From the NCBI GenBank assembly GCA_002682825.1, contig NOKP01000010.1, positions 930,001-994,000 of the forward strand: a stretch of DNA of 64,000 nt. Reading direction: 5' to 3'. Numbering within the stretch: the first letter of the stretch is position 1; each line of letters opens with the position of its first letter. Below, in pieces: positions 23,483 through 35,436 of the stretch. This stretch comes from Neonectria sp. B-13. Taxonomy: Eukaryota > Ascomycota > Sordariomycetes > Hypocreales > Nectriaceae. A program made the position numbers and the translations under genes. The notes beneath the pieces are model-generated. The model saw only the letters and a list, made by a program, of their open reading frames with translations, did not search any database and had not been told where the DNA came from.

Positions 23483-24889
23483 TACTCCCATGAGAACGAA
23501 CAAAAAAACCTTGTGTAAAACGTAAAAGAAAAGGTTAGAAGGCTATCCCGGTTTAACTCGTGCGGGAGCGCTGCAGGCCGAACGAGTTCGTGCCGTGTCT
23601 GGAGTCTCGCAGACCCATGGATGTGGGCTATCTCTCGGCTCTGACGTGCCGTGAGGACCCGCCGGAATGACGCCCTGGAAACGCCCTGCAGGGACCTTGG
23701 CACGCCGCCGGTTGATCGCCCAGACATGCTTTTTTTCGAGGCCCCGCGGGCAATCCATCTCTGGGCATCTCTGGGCGCCATGGCCCGCGTCGGTGGGTGT
23801 CCCGGCTTGGCACCGGATACGTCCAACGACAAGGCTCTCGGCCTGGGCCTGGGCCAGTCGGCAGCGGCCCAGAGTCGAATGCACCGAAATGCTGCTGAAC
23901 AGGTCCTGTGAGTTGTAAGTGCAGGCTGCAGACATGGCATACAGAGCATGGCCGACATGGCACTTGTACAAAGTCCGTAGCTTGTGAATGAAAGAATGGC
24001 CTCTATGGATGGCACCACCACCGTTTCAGTCCCAAATGCCCTTGTTCACAAAACTCGGCTCTGGACTCTGAACTCACAAGGTCACACCACACACTCACAC
24101 GCTAAAAAAGGTTGCGATTGATAAGATGAAGCTGGGCCCGACCCTGGTCGCCTGGTAGCCTGTCTCGTGGAGTTGCGGGGCCATTCCACCCCACTCCGCT
24201 TAGCTTGCCAGCTGCCAGCTGCTGGCTGCTAGCTGCTTGCTGCTAGTTAGCTGCTAGTTTCGTCGCCTCGCGCGGACTCGATCGCAGCTGTCAGTCAAAG
24301 AAAGCTGTCTTTCTCTTTCACACCCACGCGGAACTCGTGGAGTCATGGCTTGGAAGCCCAGCTTCTCCTCCTCCCCTCAATGACCAACGACCCAGTGACC
24401 AATGGCCGGTGCCCTCCCAACTAACTGTCTTCGCGCACTAGCATCAACCATGCCACAAACGTCCATCCACCATCCTTGTGCGTGCGTGGGGACGGCCGCG
24501 GCTGATCGGGCGCTTTCCTCGGACTTTTGATCTTTTTTATCAATCAAATCTCAAAGGTACGAAGTACTCCATGTAGCCGGTACATGATAGTAGTCTTCAC
24601 TTCAACACCAGTCCGTCTTTCGGTGACTTGATGCCTGCCTGCTACAGCTCTTCTCCATCGTCCCACCTTATTCTCTCTCATCCCGTCCCATCCCATCCCC
24701 CCATCTCATCTCGTCGTCGTCTTACTCCGTTACCCGATCCCGCATTCGGAATTCCTCTACAGAACTCGTAGCCTCATAGTCTCATTGTCCCGGTCTGCGG
24801 AACACCCTGACAGACTAGCTCCTCGTCCGCCACCGTTTTAGTCAACCTCTTCATCCCACCGGCCGCACCTCTCTCTCCTTCTCGCTGTC

Positions 24890-24898
24890 TTATCAGAT
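24890..24898 (-). promoter_or_regulatory. Extended GATA site ATCTGATAA (fet3 side)
   Basis: Exact ATCWGATAA on the minus strand (TTATCAGAT on the plus strand), 155 bp upstream of the fet3 start. The plainer TGATAA cores near 24120 and 24538 are less specific. Confidence 0.72.
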
Positions 24899-25052
24899 CC
24901 GGCCTTCTCCCATCTTGTTTCTCGTCTTTCCATTCCTCCCATCTGTGTTGATGAGGTCGACGACGTAGCTCACTGCCCTGCTCTGCTCAGCTTTGCTTTG
25001 CCCTCTCCCTTCAAGGCCTCAGATTGCCCTCTATTCAAACCCCTTCAACACT

Positions 25053-27182
25053 ATGCTTTCGAGCTTCCTGCCCTACGTGGCAGCCTCTCTGCTCGCCCTT
25101 CCGCAGCTCGCCGCCGCCGCCACTGTCGAGTATGACTTCAAGATCGGCTGGATTCGAGCCAACCCAGATGGAGCTTTCGAGCGTCCCGTCATTGGCATCA
25201 ACGGCCAATGGCCCATCCCGACCATCGAGGCTGATGTTGGCGACCGCGTTATTGTCCACGCCCACAACAACCTCGGCAACCAGTCGACATCGCTGCATTT
25301 CCACGGCCTCTACATGAACGGCACCACTCACATGGACGGCCCTGCAGGTGTCGTCCAGTGCCCCATTGTCCCGGGCTCTTCCTTCACCTACAACTTCACC
25401 GTGAGACACTCCTACGCTCTTACACGGTTCACTCCGCCCTTGCGGCCGTACTGACTCCCGTCTAGATCACCCAGCCCGGCACTTACTGGTATCACTCTCA
25501 CACCAGCGCCCAGTACCCTGACGGTCTGCGTGGCCCCCTGATTATCCATGACAAGAAGTTCCCCTACGCGGACAAGGTTGACGAGGAGGTTGTCCTGACC
25601 CTGTCTGACTGGTATCACGATGAGATGCAATACCTCATCCACAAGCTCTTCATGGTCAAGTCTAACCCCTCCGGCGCCGAGCCCGTCCCCAAGAATGCTC
25701 TTATGAACGAGACCATGAACTTCACCATGTCCGTGAAGCCTGAGACCACCTACTTGTTCCGCGTTATCAACATGGGAGCCTTTGCCGGCCAGTACCTCTG
25801 GTTCGAGGGCCACACCATGCGCATCGTCGAGGTCGACGGTATCTACACCGAGGAGGCAGAGGCAGAAATGATCTACCTCTCTGCTGCCCAGCGAGTCAGC
25901 TTCCTCTTGACCACCAAGAAGACCACCGGCAAGAACTTCCCCATTTCCGCCAGCATGGACACCGTAAGCATCCTAGACTTCCATTCATCCACTTTGTACT
26001 GACACTTCCTGATAGACCCTCTTTGACCTCCTCCCCGATGACCTCAACTACAACTCCACCGGCTGGCTCGTCTACGACAAGAGCAAGGACCTCCCTGAGG
26101 CCGCCACCGTCGACGCCCTGGACCCCTTCGACGACATGACCCTCGTCCCCTACGACAAGATGGAGCTCCTCGGCGAGCCCGACCGCATCGTCGAGCTCGA
26201 CGTCATGATGGACAACCTCCACGACGGCCAGAACTACGCCTTCTTCAACAACATCACCTACCGCGAGGCCCATGTCCCCACGCTATACACCGCCCTCAAC
26301 GCCGGCGAAGACGCCACCAACCCGGCCGTCTACGGCACCTACACCCATTCCTTCGTCCTCAAGAAGGACGAGATCGTCCAGCTCGTCGTCAACAATCTCG
26401 ACTCCGGCCGTCACCCCTTCCATCTCCACGGCCACGCCTTCCAGGTCATCTACCGCTCCGAGGAGGAGGGCGGCATCTGGGAAGACGCGGGTGTTGCTGA
26501 GAAGGACCTCCCCAACGTGCCCATGCGCCGCGATACCATCGTCATCTACCCCAACGGCAATATCGTCATGCGCTTCAAGGCCGACAACCCCGGTATGCCC
26601 TTCCCCTTCCCTGCTCTCGTCCCTTTCATCCTTGGCTGACTCCATCTTAGGCATCTGGCTGTTCCATTGCCACATCGAGTGGCACGTCGTCTCCGGTCTC
26701 ATCGCTACCTTCGTCGAGGACCCCCTCGAGCTGCAGAAGACCATCACCCTCCCCGACAACCACCTCGAGGTCTGCAAGAGCGCCGGCATGGCCACCAAGG
26801 GCAACGCCGCCGGCAACACCGACGACTACCTCGACCTCACCGGCGAAAACGTGCCCCCGCCTAGACTCCCCGCTGGGTTCGTAACCTCTCTCCTTCTCCT
26901 CTCGACCACCCCTTCTCCTCACATATCGCTGACTGTTTGATTTGCAGATTCACTCCTCGCGGCATCGTCGCCCTCGTCTTCAGCTGCATTGCCGGTATCC
27001 TTGGTATTTGCGTCGTCGGCTGGTACGGCATGGCCACGGTTGTGGATGACGGCCCCGGTCTCATCGGCCGCGGCATCATGGACACTGACTCGGCTCCCGA
27101 GACGCAGGAGCACTTGCAGACCGGCCAGAACGAGACCGTTGCTACCACGGACGGCACTGGTACGAATGCAGGGCGATCGTAA
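25053..27182 (+). CDS. fet3: Multicopper ferroxidase Fet3
   Basis: Five exons: 25053-25400, 25466-25963, 26016-26592, 26651-26876 and 26948-27182. Introns are 65, 52, 58 and 71 nt; the product has 627 residues. A signal peptide ([23 protein letters not shown]) is followed by three cupredoxin domains. Copper sites are complete: HFHG near 82, HSHT near 129, HPFHLHGH near 415 and HCHIEWH near 480. The residue after [11 protein letters not shown] at the axial type 1 position is Leu, as in Fet3. The Asp in NLDSGRH sits where Fet3p has the ferroxidase Asp409, and the Glu in IVEVDG where it has Glu185. Together these favour ferroxidase over laccase. Several N-glycosylation sequons are present. One C-terminal membrane helix (residues about 553-578) anchors the enzyme outside the plasma membrane, where it oxidises Fe2+ to Fe3+ for Ftr1. 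Confidence 0.95.
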
Positions 27183-27879
27183 TGGAAAAGTGCAAATGAG
27201 AAGATGTAGGAGGAGGGAACCAGTAGGATGAAAAGGAGGACTCCAGATTTCGTATTTGGAGCTCATTGTGTTAAGTTTTGTCTTCAAATAATACCATCTG
27301 TTTACCGCTTTACGCCCTTCTCCCATCATAAATCCTAGTCATGTATGTGTACAAGCTGCGAAGAGTGTAAGAAATTTTCAATTTCAGCGAGTGTCCGACG
27401 TCCGTCGTCTACGATTAAAATAAGATATGGACAAATAGAACCAAAGCTATGTGTACAGTGAAGTCTAGAAGTCACCCGCTAAATCCGATGAAAGATTTCC
27501 GTGATTAGAATCCTCCATCCCGGCATTCATCCCCCTAATCCGGGCATGTCGCCACCAACCCAGTTGTTATTTTCATTGCCTCCCCTACCTTTCCCGTTAA
27601 GGTCTCTCCTTTTGCGCCATTCCATGCAGTCCAGGGGATCCAAATCCACCCAAACCGAGTCCCTAGTTGTTGCGTCCTGTCGAAATAGAGACTTGATCGA
27701 AAATTGGTCCAATAAAATTGCAATATTTTTTTGCATGCCCTTCCACCTGCCACGAGTGGTAGAGTTGGAAGGGAGAAATACACCACAAAGACGCGGGTCC
27801 TCGGGGCTTCGTCGCTCTACTTCCTCAACGCCGAGAGTTGTCGAGGATGTTGCCTACAGATCAAGATGACCCGGGGTAT
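27183..27879. other. Convergent 3' region (fet3 / pis1)
   Basis: 3' flanks of two convergent genes, moderately AT-rich with AATAAA-like motifs. No gene was recognised. Confidence 0.5.
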
Positions 27880-28940
27880 TTAAGCCGTCTTAGGCTTGGG
27901 CCTGGGAAGGCCCTTCTCCCTGCGCGTCTTGATATCGACCTCGGCGAGGCCCTTGCTTGCGTTGATGAGCTGGACCACGTTGATGATCTGCTTGGCAGCC
28001 ATGATGGGGAAGCAGACTCCAGCAATGGCCCAGGGCACAGACGAGTCCATCTTGTTGGCACGGGCGAGCTCGAGAGCGGCGGCGCTGAAAGGGTCGGGGA
28101 AGATCTGTCGAAGGATCGAGGTGTTGACCTGGACACCGGGCTGGAGAGATTCTCCGCTGGTGTTCTCAACCGTCTTGATCAGGTGAGGCGACAGAAGAGG
28201 CGAGGAGAAAGAGAGGAGGTAAAGCGCAATGAAGAAGACCTCGTTGGCCGCGCAGAAGATGAAGAGGACGACCTGGAGCTTGTTAGCTAGTCTTGGGAAG
28301 GCTGGGCAGGACTGCACATACCTTGTTGGTGTAGTACAAGTTCAGGAGCCAGCTCTTGCTCTTGTCGATGTTCTTGTGGCTCGAATCTGTGCCAGAAACG
28401 ACGAGGGTGGCATACATGTGCATGTAGTGGCTGGCCAGGTCGAGAGCGATCAGGCCCTGGAAGATGATGGCCCAGCGGGGGAAGGCAGACGACAGGAAAA
28501 CGATCAGGCAGGCAGTGGTGCAGCGATCGGTAACCATGTCGAGGACAGCGCCGAAGCGGGTGGACTGCTCATAGACACGCGCGACGTACCCATCGAGGGC
28601 ATCGAGAAGACAGGAGACGCTGTAGAGGAACGAGCAGGTGCGCGGGTGGAGGGGCATGTAGTAGAGGGAGGCGATGGCGAGGACGATTCGGAAGTAGCCT
28701 GGGGGCGCAAGTGGTTAGCCAAGAGCAAACAGAGGGAGAAGAGCACCGAAGATGCACTTGTGGCATACCGATGATGTTGGGCCAGAAGAGGAAGATGTTC
28801 TCGACGGGGGCGTCGTCCGAGGCATCCGGGGCAGGGTGAGCAGTGCCGTTGCCGTTGACTCGGACTTCGAGCTCCTCGTCCGACGAAGCTGGCGCGTCGC
28901 GGGCCTTGGCGGCTTTTCCGCGGGTCTGTCGCTGAGGCAT
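27880..28940 (-). CDS. pis1: Phosphatidylinositol synthase (CDP-DAG-inositol 3-phosphatidyltransferase)
   Basis: Three exons: 28769-28940, 28322-28698 and 27880-28272. Introns of 70 and 49 nt give 313 residues. The second intron could end at either of two AGs; ending at CTCCAG, ten bases past a GCTAAC branch, gives YYTNK-VVLFIFC. The alternative adds Leu-Gln. The CDP-alcohol phosphotransferase motif is perfect: D90-x2-D93-G94-x2-A97-R98-x8-G107-x3-D111-x3-D115, with four or more membrane helices around it. The enzyme joins CDP-diacylglycerol and myo-inositol at the ER to make phosphatidylinositol. An unusual feature is an N-terminal acidic, low-complexity extension of about 50 residues before the first helix (ENIFLFWPNIIGYFR), common in filamentous fungi. 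Confidence 0.94.
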
Positions 28941-30924
28941 GATAGTGGAGGGGTCGTCGATGGTGTTTAGGTGTCGCGATAGCTAATCAGGCTTATCATG
29001 GACCGGGTCTGGCTGAGATAGTCGCGAGCTGTTGTCAGGGGCTTGCTGCTAGGATGTCTGTCTGTCGTTGAGACGGGGGCAGGTAGAAGCGGCGGGAGGA
29101 TAAAGGAAGAAACGGCGTGGATTATGAAGGAGCGGATGAGAAGGATGAGAAGGAAGAAAAGGGATGAGAGAAAGCAGGTGAGCGTGCGCAATGTGGAGGC
29201 GGAGGAGGAAGAGGTGGGTTAAAGTTCTGAGATGATGTTGGCCGTGGGCCCTGAGAATGAGAGAGCGAATGCGATAGTCAGTCTACCTTACCTACTACGT
29301 AGGCTACTGCGTGCCAATCTACTAAGGGCCGAAGCTGACTGCTGCTGGAGCCTGGGGTGGATGGCTGAGACGCGTCCGTCACTTCCTCCTGTCCTTCTTC
29401 TCCCATTTCCGCTGCGACTTCCTCTGCCAAGAAGGGCAGGGGCTGCGCACTCGGTAGAACCGGGACGACTAGCGGCCCGTCTCCAAGGCTTAGGCTGTGT
29501 GGGTTCCTCCGGAGCCTGGTGCGGATTGCCACGCACTCGCTAAGACTAGGAGCAGGTGTTTGGGACCCGGTACGCACTTCACCCCTTGGGCTGGGGCAAA
29601 TTGTCAACCAGGATCACCACGCTACAGCTCCACCCAGAGAGGCTGATTCTGTCAAGATGCCAGCAAGCACCTGGAGGCGCCACGTACGATTTAGAACATG
29701 ACGCACGATGGATGGCGGATGATGACTGAGAATGGGGGACCGAGTGCGCGGACACAAGGACGCAGCACGCAGCACGCAGCACGCGGTCTACTTCGTACGT
29801 TGCCGATGCCGATGTGGAAGGTCGCCAAACTCCCTTGCACTTGGCGCGACCCGTCCAAGGCTCCAAGCTAACCCAGATACCGACAACACTATCCGTAAAT
29901 CATATATCAGAGATAAAGGGCTGAGGGCAGCTTGATTGATATGCATTAGCGGCCGGCCGAGCAAGATAAGAGAGCCTCCGTTCTCGTGCGGTTGATATCG
30001 GGGAACTTGCACCTGGCAGCGGAGGTGATATCGCAGGCGATGCGTGATACATATCTGACGCGATAGCCATACAACCTCGGTCTGTCCCCGTTAAAGGTAT
30101 CCACGCAGGACGCTGGCCTACAGACGAACCAAGACCGACCTTGAATCACCGTAAATATATTATATGGACGAGACTGGACGAAACTGGACACCACGTCATG
30201 AAATTACATGACCATGGCTTTCATCTTATCCGCGTAAGCCCGGGCCAACTGTCCACACGGCAGATGGGGGGGCATCCCTTGTCCCAGACAAGGCTCGCAG
30301 CAAGGGCCGGGTAAAGGTAGCGACGTGGGGTTTTACGTATTTGGTGACATTGCCCCAATGCTAGATTTACATAGTAATCAGATGTTCTTTTTCTATTCTA
30401 TAACCCCATGTTGGACGTTACCTAGGTTGCGAGTTGATGCTCTATCCCCGTGTAATTACTATTCCCTGTCTTAGCTGATGTCCTCTACCTGCAGCTCAGA
30501 TCAGCCTTAAACCAGTAACACGATACCAAGGCACGCGTGGATATCTCCAACTATTATACCTAATAAGCGTATTGAGTTCCTCTCAGAGCCTCCAGTTTAT
30601 TTACTTACACAACACCGAGGAAGCGATGCTCGAAATCCGGTTCCAGGGTGCAGCTAAGTAGTGAGCGTTCGGGCCGACGTCACTCTGGCAGGGCAGTGGA
30701 GTTCATCAATCAATCCCCTGCGTGGCTTCTTTCCACCCCACCCAATCACCTTGCCGCATTCTCCGCGTCCCTCACCAGCTCCAACTTCATCCAATATCTA
30801 TCTCCGGCCCCCAGTTGGCCAGATCTCAGTCCCGAACTGAGTCTGCAACTCACTGGCCAACCCCGTCAATCATGCAAAGCTCTATTGGCTTTTGCTTCTC
30901 GGAAAGCTTTCATAGACAGCAGTT
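28941..30924. other. Divergent intergenic region (pis1 / Zn2Cys6 factor)
   Basis: 2 kb with promoters for both flanking genes. The right half (30300-30650) is AT-richer. A CAGCACGCAGCACGCAGCACGCG triplication lies near 29762-29783. No gene is seen. Confidence 0.5.
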
Positions 30925-33427
30925 ATGGCCAGCGAGCGCGAACATGCCGGAGGCCAAGGCGTTGATGATCGGCCTGCTAGGAAGAGGCGGCGGGTCGTGA
31001 TATCTTGCACCGAGTGTCACCGACGAAAACAAAAGGTTCGTGAGGCTCGGTTCACGCCTGTCTGAGTGGTTTCTTTGCTCCTACTAGGATCTCCTGCTGA
31101 TCACCTTCTCCCAGTGTGATCGCGAGTTGCCATGTGGGAATTGCAAGTCGAGGAGCAAGGAAACAGCATGTATCTACGAGGCAGGCGCCCCCATAACTCG
31201 AGGGCTGCAGCAAGACCAGCAAGACCAGCGAGACCAGCAGCAACGGATGAAAAAGCCGACACTGGCGTCCTCAGAGGATTCCCCCGACGGAGAAGGTGAC
31301 GAGCCCTTGTCGTCCAAGGCGGCAGATTGGGGTTACGGCCAGAACACCATCTCAACCATGCGTTTCCTCAAGCAGATTGAGACGGCAGACGGGAACAGCC
31401 CGTCCCAAACCAACACCAAACCCTCCACTCACAGCTCACCTGGGGACGACGTTGCCTTGAGAGAAAAGTACAAGGGTCTCATCCGTCAGCTGCCAGCCAA
31501 AGTCTATATCGACAAGCTCATCGAGATTTACATGCGCGGCCTCAACTGGCAGTACTATCCCATTGACCCGGACATCTTCCGCCAGCAACTCGACGAGTGG
31601 AACAGCCTGCCCTTTACCGTCTTGTCCACCACTGGACCACGGGGTCTCTCGCCTGACCTGAGGGTGTTCCCCGCAGTGTTATATCAAGTCATTGCGGCGG
31701 CGCTATTATTACTCCCAGAGCGGCCCGATCCGGTTTTTGATGCGCTCAAATACATGGGAAGCATGAGGTTCGAGGATCTGGCGACTGAGTACAGCGATAC
31801 TGGGGCGGCTATCGTCGACCTCCTTGGGAAGAAACATCTATCACTAGAGACCGTTCAGGCGCAGTTCTTGAGGGCCTCGTTCTTAAAGTACACGGCCAAA
31901 GTCACCGAGGCGGTAAGTCGGCTCTCGCAAGTAGTGTAATATCGCTAACTCTTGGCAGTGGCATACAATATCTATGGCTATACGGGATGCGCAGGATCTA
32001 GGGATGCACCGGGACAGCTTCGACCCGGAGCCAAAGGACTCGAGCGTAGAGGGTATCCTAGAGAATCAGTGGTTGGTCCAACGGCGCAGGAAGATGTACA
32101 CTCTCCTTGCAGTATGGTAAGCATCAGGTGGACGGCGACTGTACCCTTCCGTTGAGCCCGTCTAATACGTATTTTAGGGACCTCAATTGCGCCATTATAC
32201 TTGGACGCCCAGGAACCGTGGATTGGAATCAAGTTCTACCTACGCCCCCAATCGACGCGCCAATACCGACTGACCGGTCTAAGACGCCGGTAGTCCCCCG
32301 AGACGAGACTGACCGGCCAACGCCAGTAACGAGAATCCTCTGGAACGTCCAGCTTGCCAGGCCCTTGCAGGCCATACAGAACCTGGAAAATGAGGGACCT
32401 TCCGTGAAGCACCTCACCAAGGTTAACCAGCTCCACCAAAGTATTCTTGACCTTCACGATAAGATCCCGTCTGCGTTCCGGCTCGACGAACCCAACACAC
32501 AATGGGACGATGAGCCAGATATGCACTGGCTTCAGGCGTGCAGGTTCTACTTTGCTCAGTTGCATCAGTTTGGACTAATGGCGCTCCATCGGTCATATGT
32601 CTTTCATCGCAAGGAAAGCCGGGCCGAGGCGATTCAGGCAAGTTTACGGATGCTCGAAATCCAGAGGATGACTTACCAAGGCTTACCTCCCGATACATGG
32701 AGAAAGTGAGTTACTGTGACGTACTGTACGCAGAAGCGAGGGTGCTGGTTGTTAACTTGGAGTTAACAGTTATATGCTCTTCTTTGGAAGCTTCGATGCC
32801 ATTGTGCTGATTGCATCCATCTACATCCTATTCCCGCACGAGCACCCCGAGCTTACGGGGAGCGTTTTGCAGCACTTTCAATGGACAGTCGAGCGGTTCT
32901 CGGCAATGCAGGAGCGTAACCCGTTGGCAAAGTCTGCGCAAGGAGTACTCAGGGCAATCGTAGTGCGGTTCAAGAAGGCCATTTCTTATCCCGCAGGCAG
33001 CCGAAGCTCCCACACACCATCGACAGACATCAAGCCAAACGCTGGGCGCAGTACATCAGCCACCACTGAATCCACGCCGGGAAGCTCGTCCCTAGGGACA
33101 GCAGAGACATTTGGATACTCGCAGGCTCCACCGGCAGACATGACGGCTGGGTGGATGATGCCGTCAGCAGGGAATGTGGCTCTGCTTGCACCCATGTTTC
33201 CGATGGGAGATATCATCTACAATGACCTGAACGTGGTGCAAGAGGGCGTAACTCTGCCGCCAGCAATGGGAGGGGAGTTCGGGGGGACAGACGGGCCAGG
33301 GACGAGCGATTTTGGGTGGCTCTTTGGAGGAGACTGGGGGGATGACACAGTATGGCAGATGTTCAATCAATTCCAGCCAGCGGGGGAAGGGGAAGGACGG
33401 GTGGAAGTCCCCGGAGGAGGCGCCTGA
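30925..33427 (+). CDS. Zn(II)2Cys6 fungal-specific transcription factor
   Basis: Five exons: 30925-31035, 31115-31912, 31959-32116, 32178-32705 and 32770-33427. Introns of 79, 46, 61 and 64 nt give 750 residues. The binuclear zinc cluster is split by the first intron: C28-x2-C31-x6-C38-x5-C44-x2-C47-x8-C56, preceded by a basic RKRRRVV stretch. The middle region (YIDKLIEIYMRGLNWQYYPID, FRQQLDEWNS, AIRDAQDLGMHRD, RRRKMYTLLAVWDLN, ILGRPG) is the fungal_trans regulatory domain. The C-terminus is Gly-rich with an acidic, aromatic end (FGWLFGGDWGDDTVWQMFNQFQ), a plausible activation segment. It would bind CGG-containing sites in the nucleus; the target pathway cannot be told, and no biosynthetic cluster adjoins it. 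The start at 30925 gives the full zinc cluster. Confidence 0.9.
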
Positions 33428-35436
33428 AGCACTGGCGAGTGGTGAGGAGGCCTACCTACGACACTGAGGATGAGACCGCCGACGGCCTCCTCCAATGGAT
33501 GGGCGGTGATTGCCTGCATGAGCTTGGCCTCAGCAATTGGGTCGGCGGGCAGGTAGTGCAAGGGAATGTAACGGAGCGACGGCAGATGACAAGTCGTTGG
33601 GCTGTTGTGGCTGCTGGTGGTTGGTGGTTGGCGGTGGTTTGGCGGCAATGAGGGGATAATGTGTCGCACGCATGTCCATTTGTTACGGCTGATCCCTGGC
33701 GAGGGGTCACCGCGATAGTGTCTTGCCGCTGTTCCCTTGTTTGCGAGGTGATTGCTTAGCACTGACGAAGGATGAAAGGACGGGACAACATTGTCGCGTA
33801 GTATCCGTAGACAGGGTTAGGATTTGGGAATATTGGCAGTGATGGCGCTGAGAGCGACCAGGTCTCCATTGTTGTCCAGACCAGGCGAGACGATATTGGC
33901 GACCACCCCCGGCGGGCTTTTGGCGCTGAGACTGCTGGACAGTGCAGGTGGCGGAGCAGGCCGGTGGCTGCGATATTTGCGTGCGTATTTGTAGGCGCCC
34001 AGCGAAACCACCCGGCATGATTATGACATGATGTTATGAAACTTGGGCCAGAAGGGCAACTTTCTTCCTGTTCTTCCGCTTTGACTATCTAAGGGCTTAT
34101 TTACCATTGGAAATGAAGACTGATCCAACTACTAACTCTTTGGGCATTTGCAGCCACAGAAACCTTTCCCTGCACTGACACGAATAACATCCGTTTGTCT
34201 CTTCGTTCTCGCTACCAGAACCCGGCGCTTCTGAGCTCCGTGCTCCTGCTCAGAGCGGACTGGGGAGGTACAGGGATCATTTTCTCTTTGTTTAAATTGA
34301 GACGATCGTCAATTTTAGAGCGCCAAGCTCCCTGGCCGACCGTCGGTAGGTCGGCGGGCATGTACCAAGGATGTAGTCTACTTGCCTATAGTACCAAGCC
34401 AGCGCTTGCGCAACGATCTCTTGATGCTTTATTCAAGACGTCCTGTTTTAGCACAGATTGACAGGCTTAACTAAACCTATGCTTCCCTCCCCCCTGTCGT
34501 TCTTGTTTTAAAGGGATGCCGGAGGCCCTCTACTTGGACAACGCCTGCCTATCAGAAAAGTGAGGCCCGCCTTGTCATCTCTGTGCAACTGGATACAAGA
34601 CTCCGATTCTCTATCGCCTGTCCTCCACCCACTCCCTCCCTGTCTTTGATCCTCTTCACCTGTGGAGCGTCGGCACTTGGAAAACCAGTACCTACGGGGT
34701 ACTTTCGTCGACCCTTGTTCAGTGGATGGATGGACCAGAAAAAAGACGAAAGAAAAAAAAAAGCTGGGGACTCTCACCGACATCACTGAACAGCTTTGGG
34801 CTTCATGACGTCCTTCTTCGCCCTGGATTGCTTCTCCCCGCCAATGTTTTGTGCGCTGCGTGGGCTGAACTGATTCAAAAACGTGGTGGCAGTCTCGGAT
34901 CTTCCCCGGACAATTGAAAGCTCCCCTTGATTTCCCTTTGATTATTCCAGTCCTCGTCTCAGCGGCAAAAACCAAAACCAGCTCCCAAAAGCCTCCAATA
35001 GACAACTTCCAGCCGCCCGCCTCTCTGGTGCTACCAAGCTTGAAAAAGCTCCCGACGTCCGTCCCTTTTTTTTTTCTTCTTTGTTTCTGCCCACCGCATT
35101 TGGCAAGCAAATCAGCGCCAGTGCCAGCTCCGGATTTTACTCGCAGGCCAAACAAAACCACCCCCAGGCTTTCCTGCACCTGAACCTGAACCTCAACCTA
35201 AACCTCTCCATCCGTCACTGTCACTCGCAAGCGCGGCGCGTTGTTATATTTCGTGCCCGACTCGCCTCCGACCTTGGCTAGCTTTTTTCCCCCTCCATTC
35301 CTGCTCCTCTTATCTTCCTTCATCCAACTTATTTTTTCTTTCTTTTTCGTGCGTAAGAGAGCTCGGAGAAGCTTCGCCCACACACGAGCGCACCGCGGAC
35401 TATTAGCTTCGACTTTCAACATACTTGGCCTCCATC
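33428..35436. other. Intergenic region upstream of the CCCH protein gene
   Basis: 2 kb without a supported gene. It contains an A-run near 34750, T-runs near 35062, a hexamer-like stretch at 35179-35206 (CCTGAACCTGAACCTCAACC...) and a pyrimidine-rich leader to the start at 35437. Confidence 0.5.

Larger units (their letters stand above)
21544..25052. other. Long divergent regulatory spacer between ftr1 and fet3
   Basis: 3.5 kb without a supported gene. It holds three ATCWGATAA sites (listed separately), a poly-G/GA run near 21930-21958, a CATTGC hexamer array, an AC dinucleotide array and a CAGCTGC/CTAGCTG-rich patch at 24190-24260. The last 500 bases before fet3 are C/T-rich, as in a long fungal leader. 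The longest open frame (22875-23525) is made of simple repeats and was rejected. Confidence 0.6.

Noticed and set aside
22875..23525. 216-codon open frame in the ftr1-fet3 spacer
   Set aside because: Made mostly of simple repeats (CATTGC and AC arrays) with no ATG context or domain.
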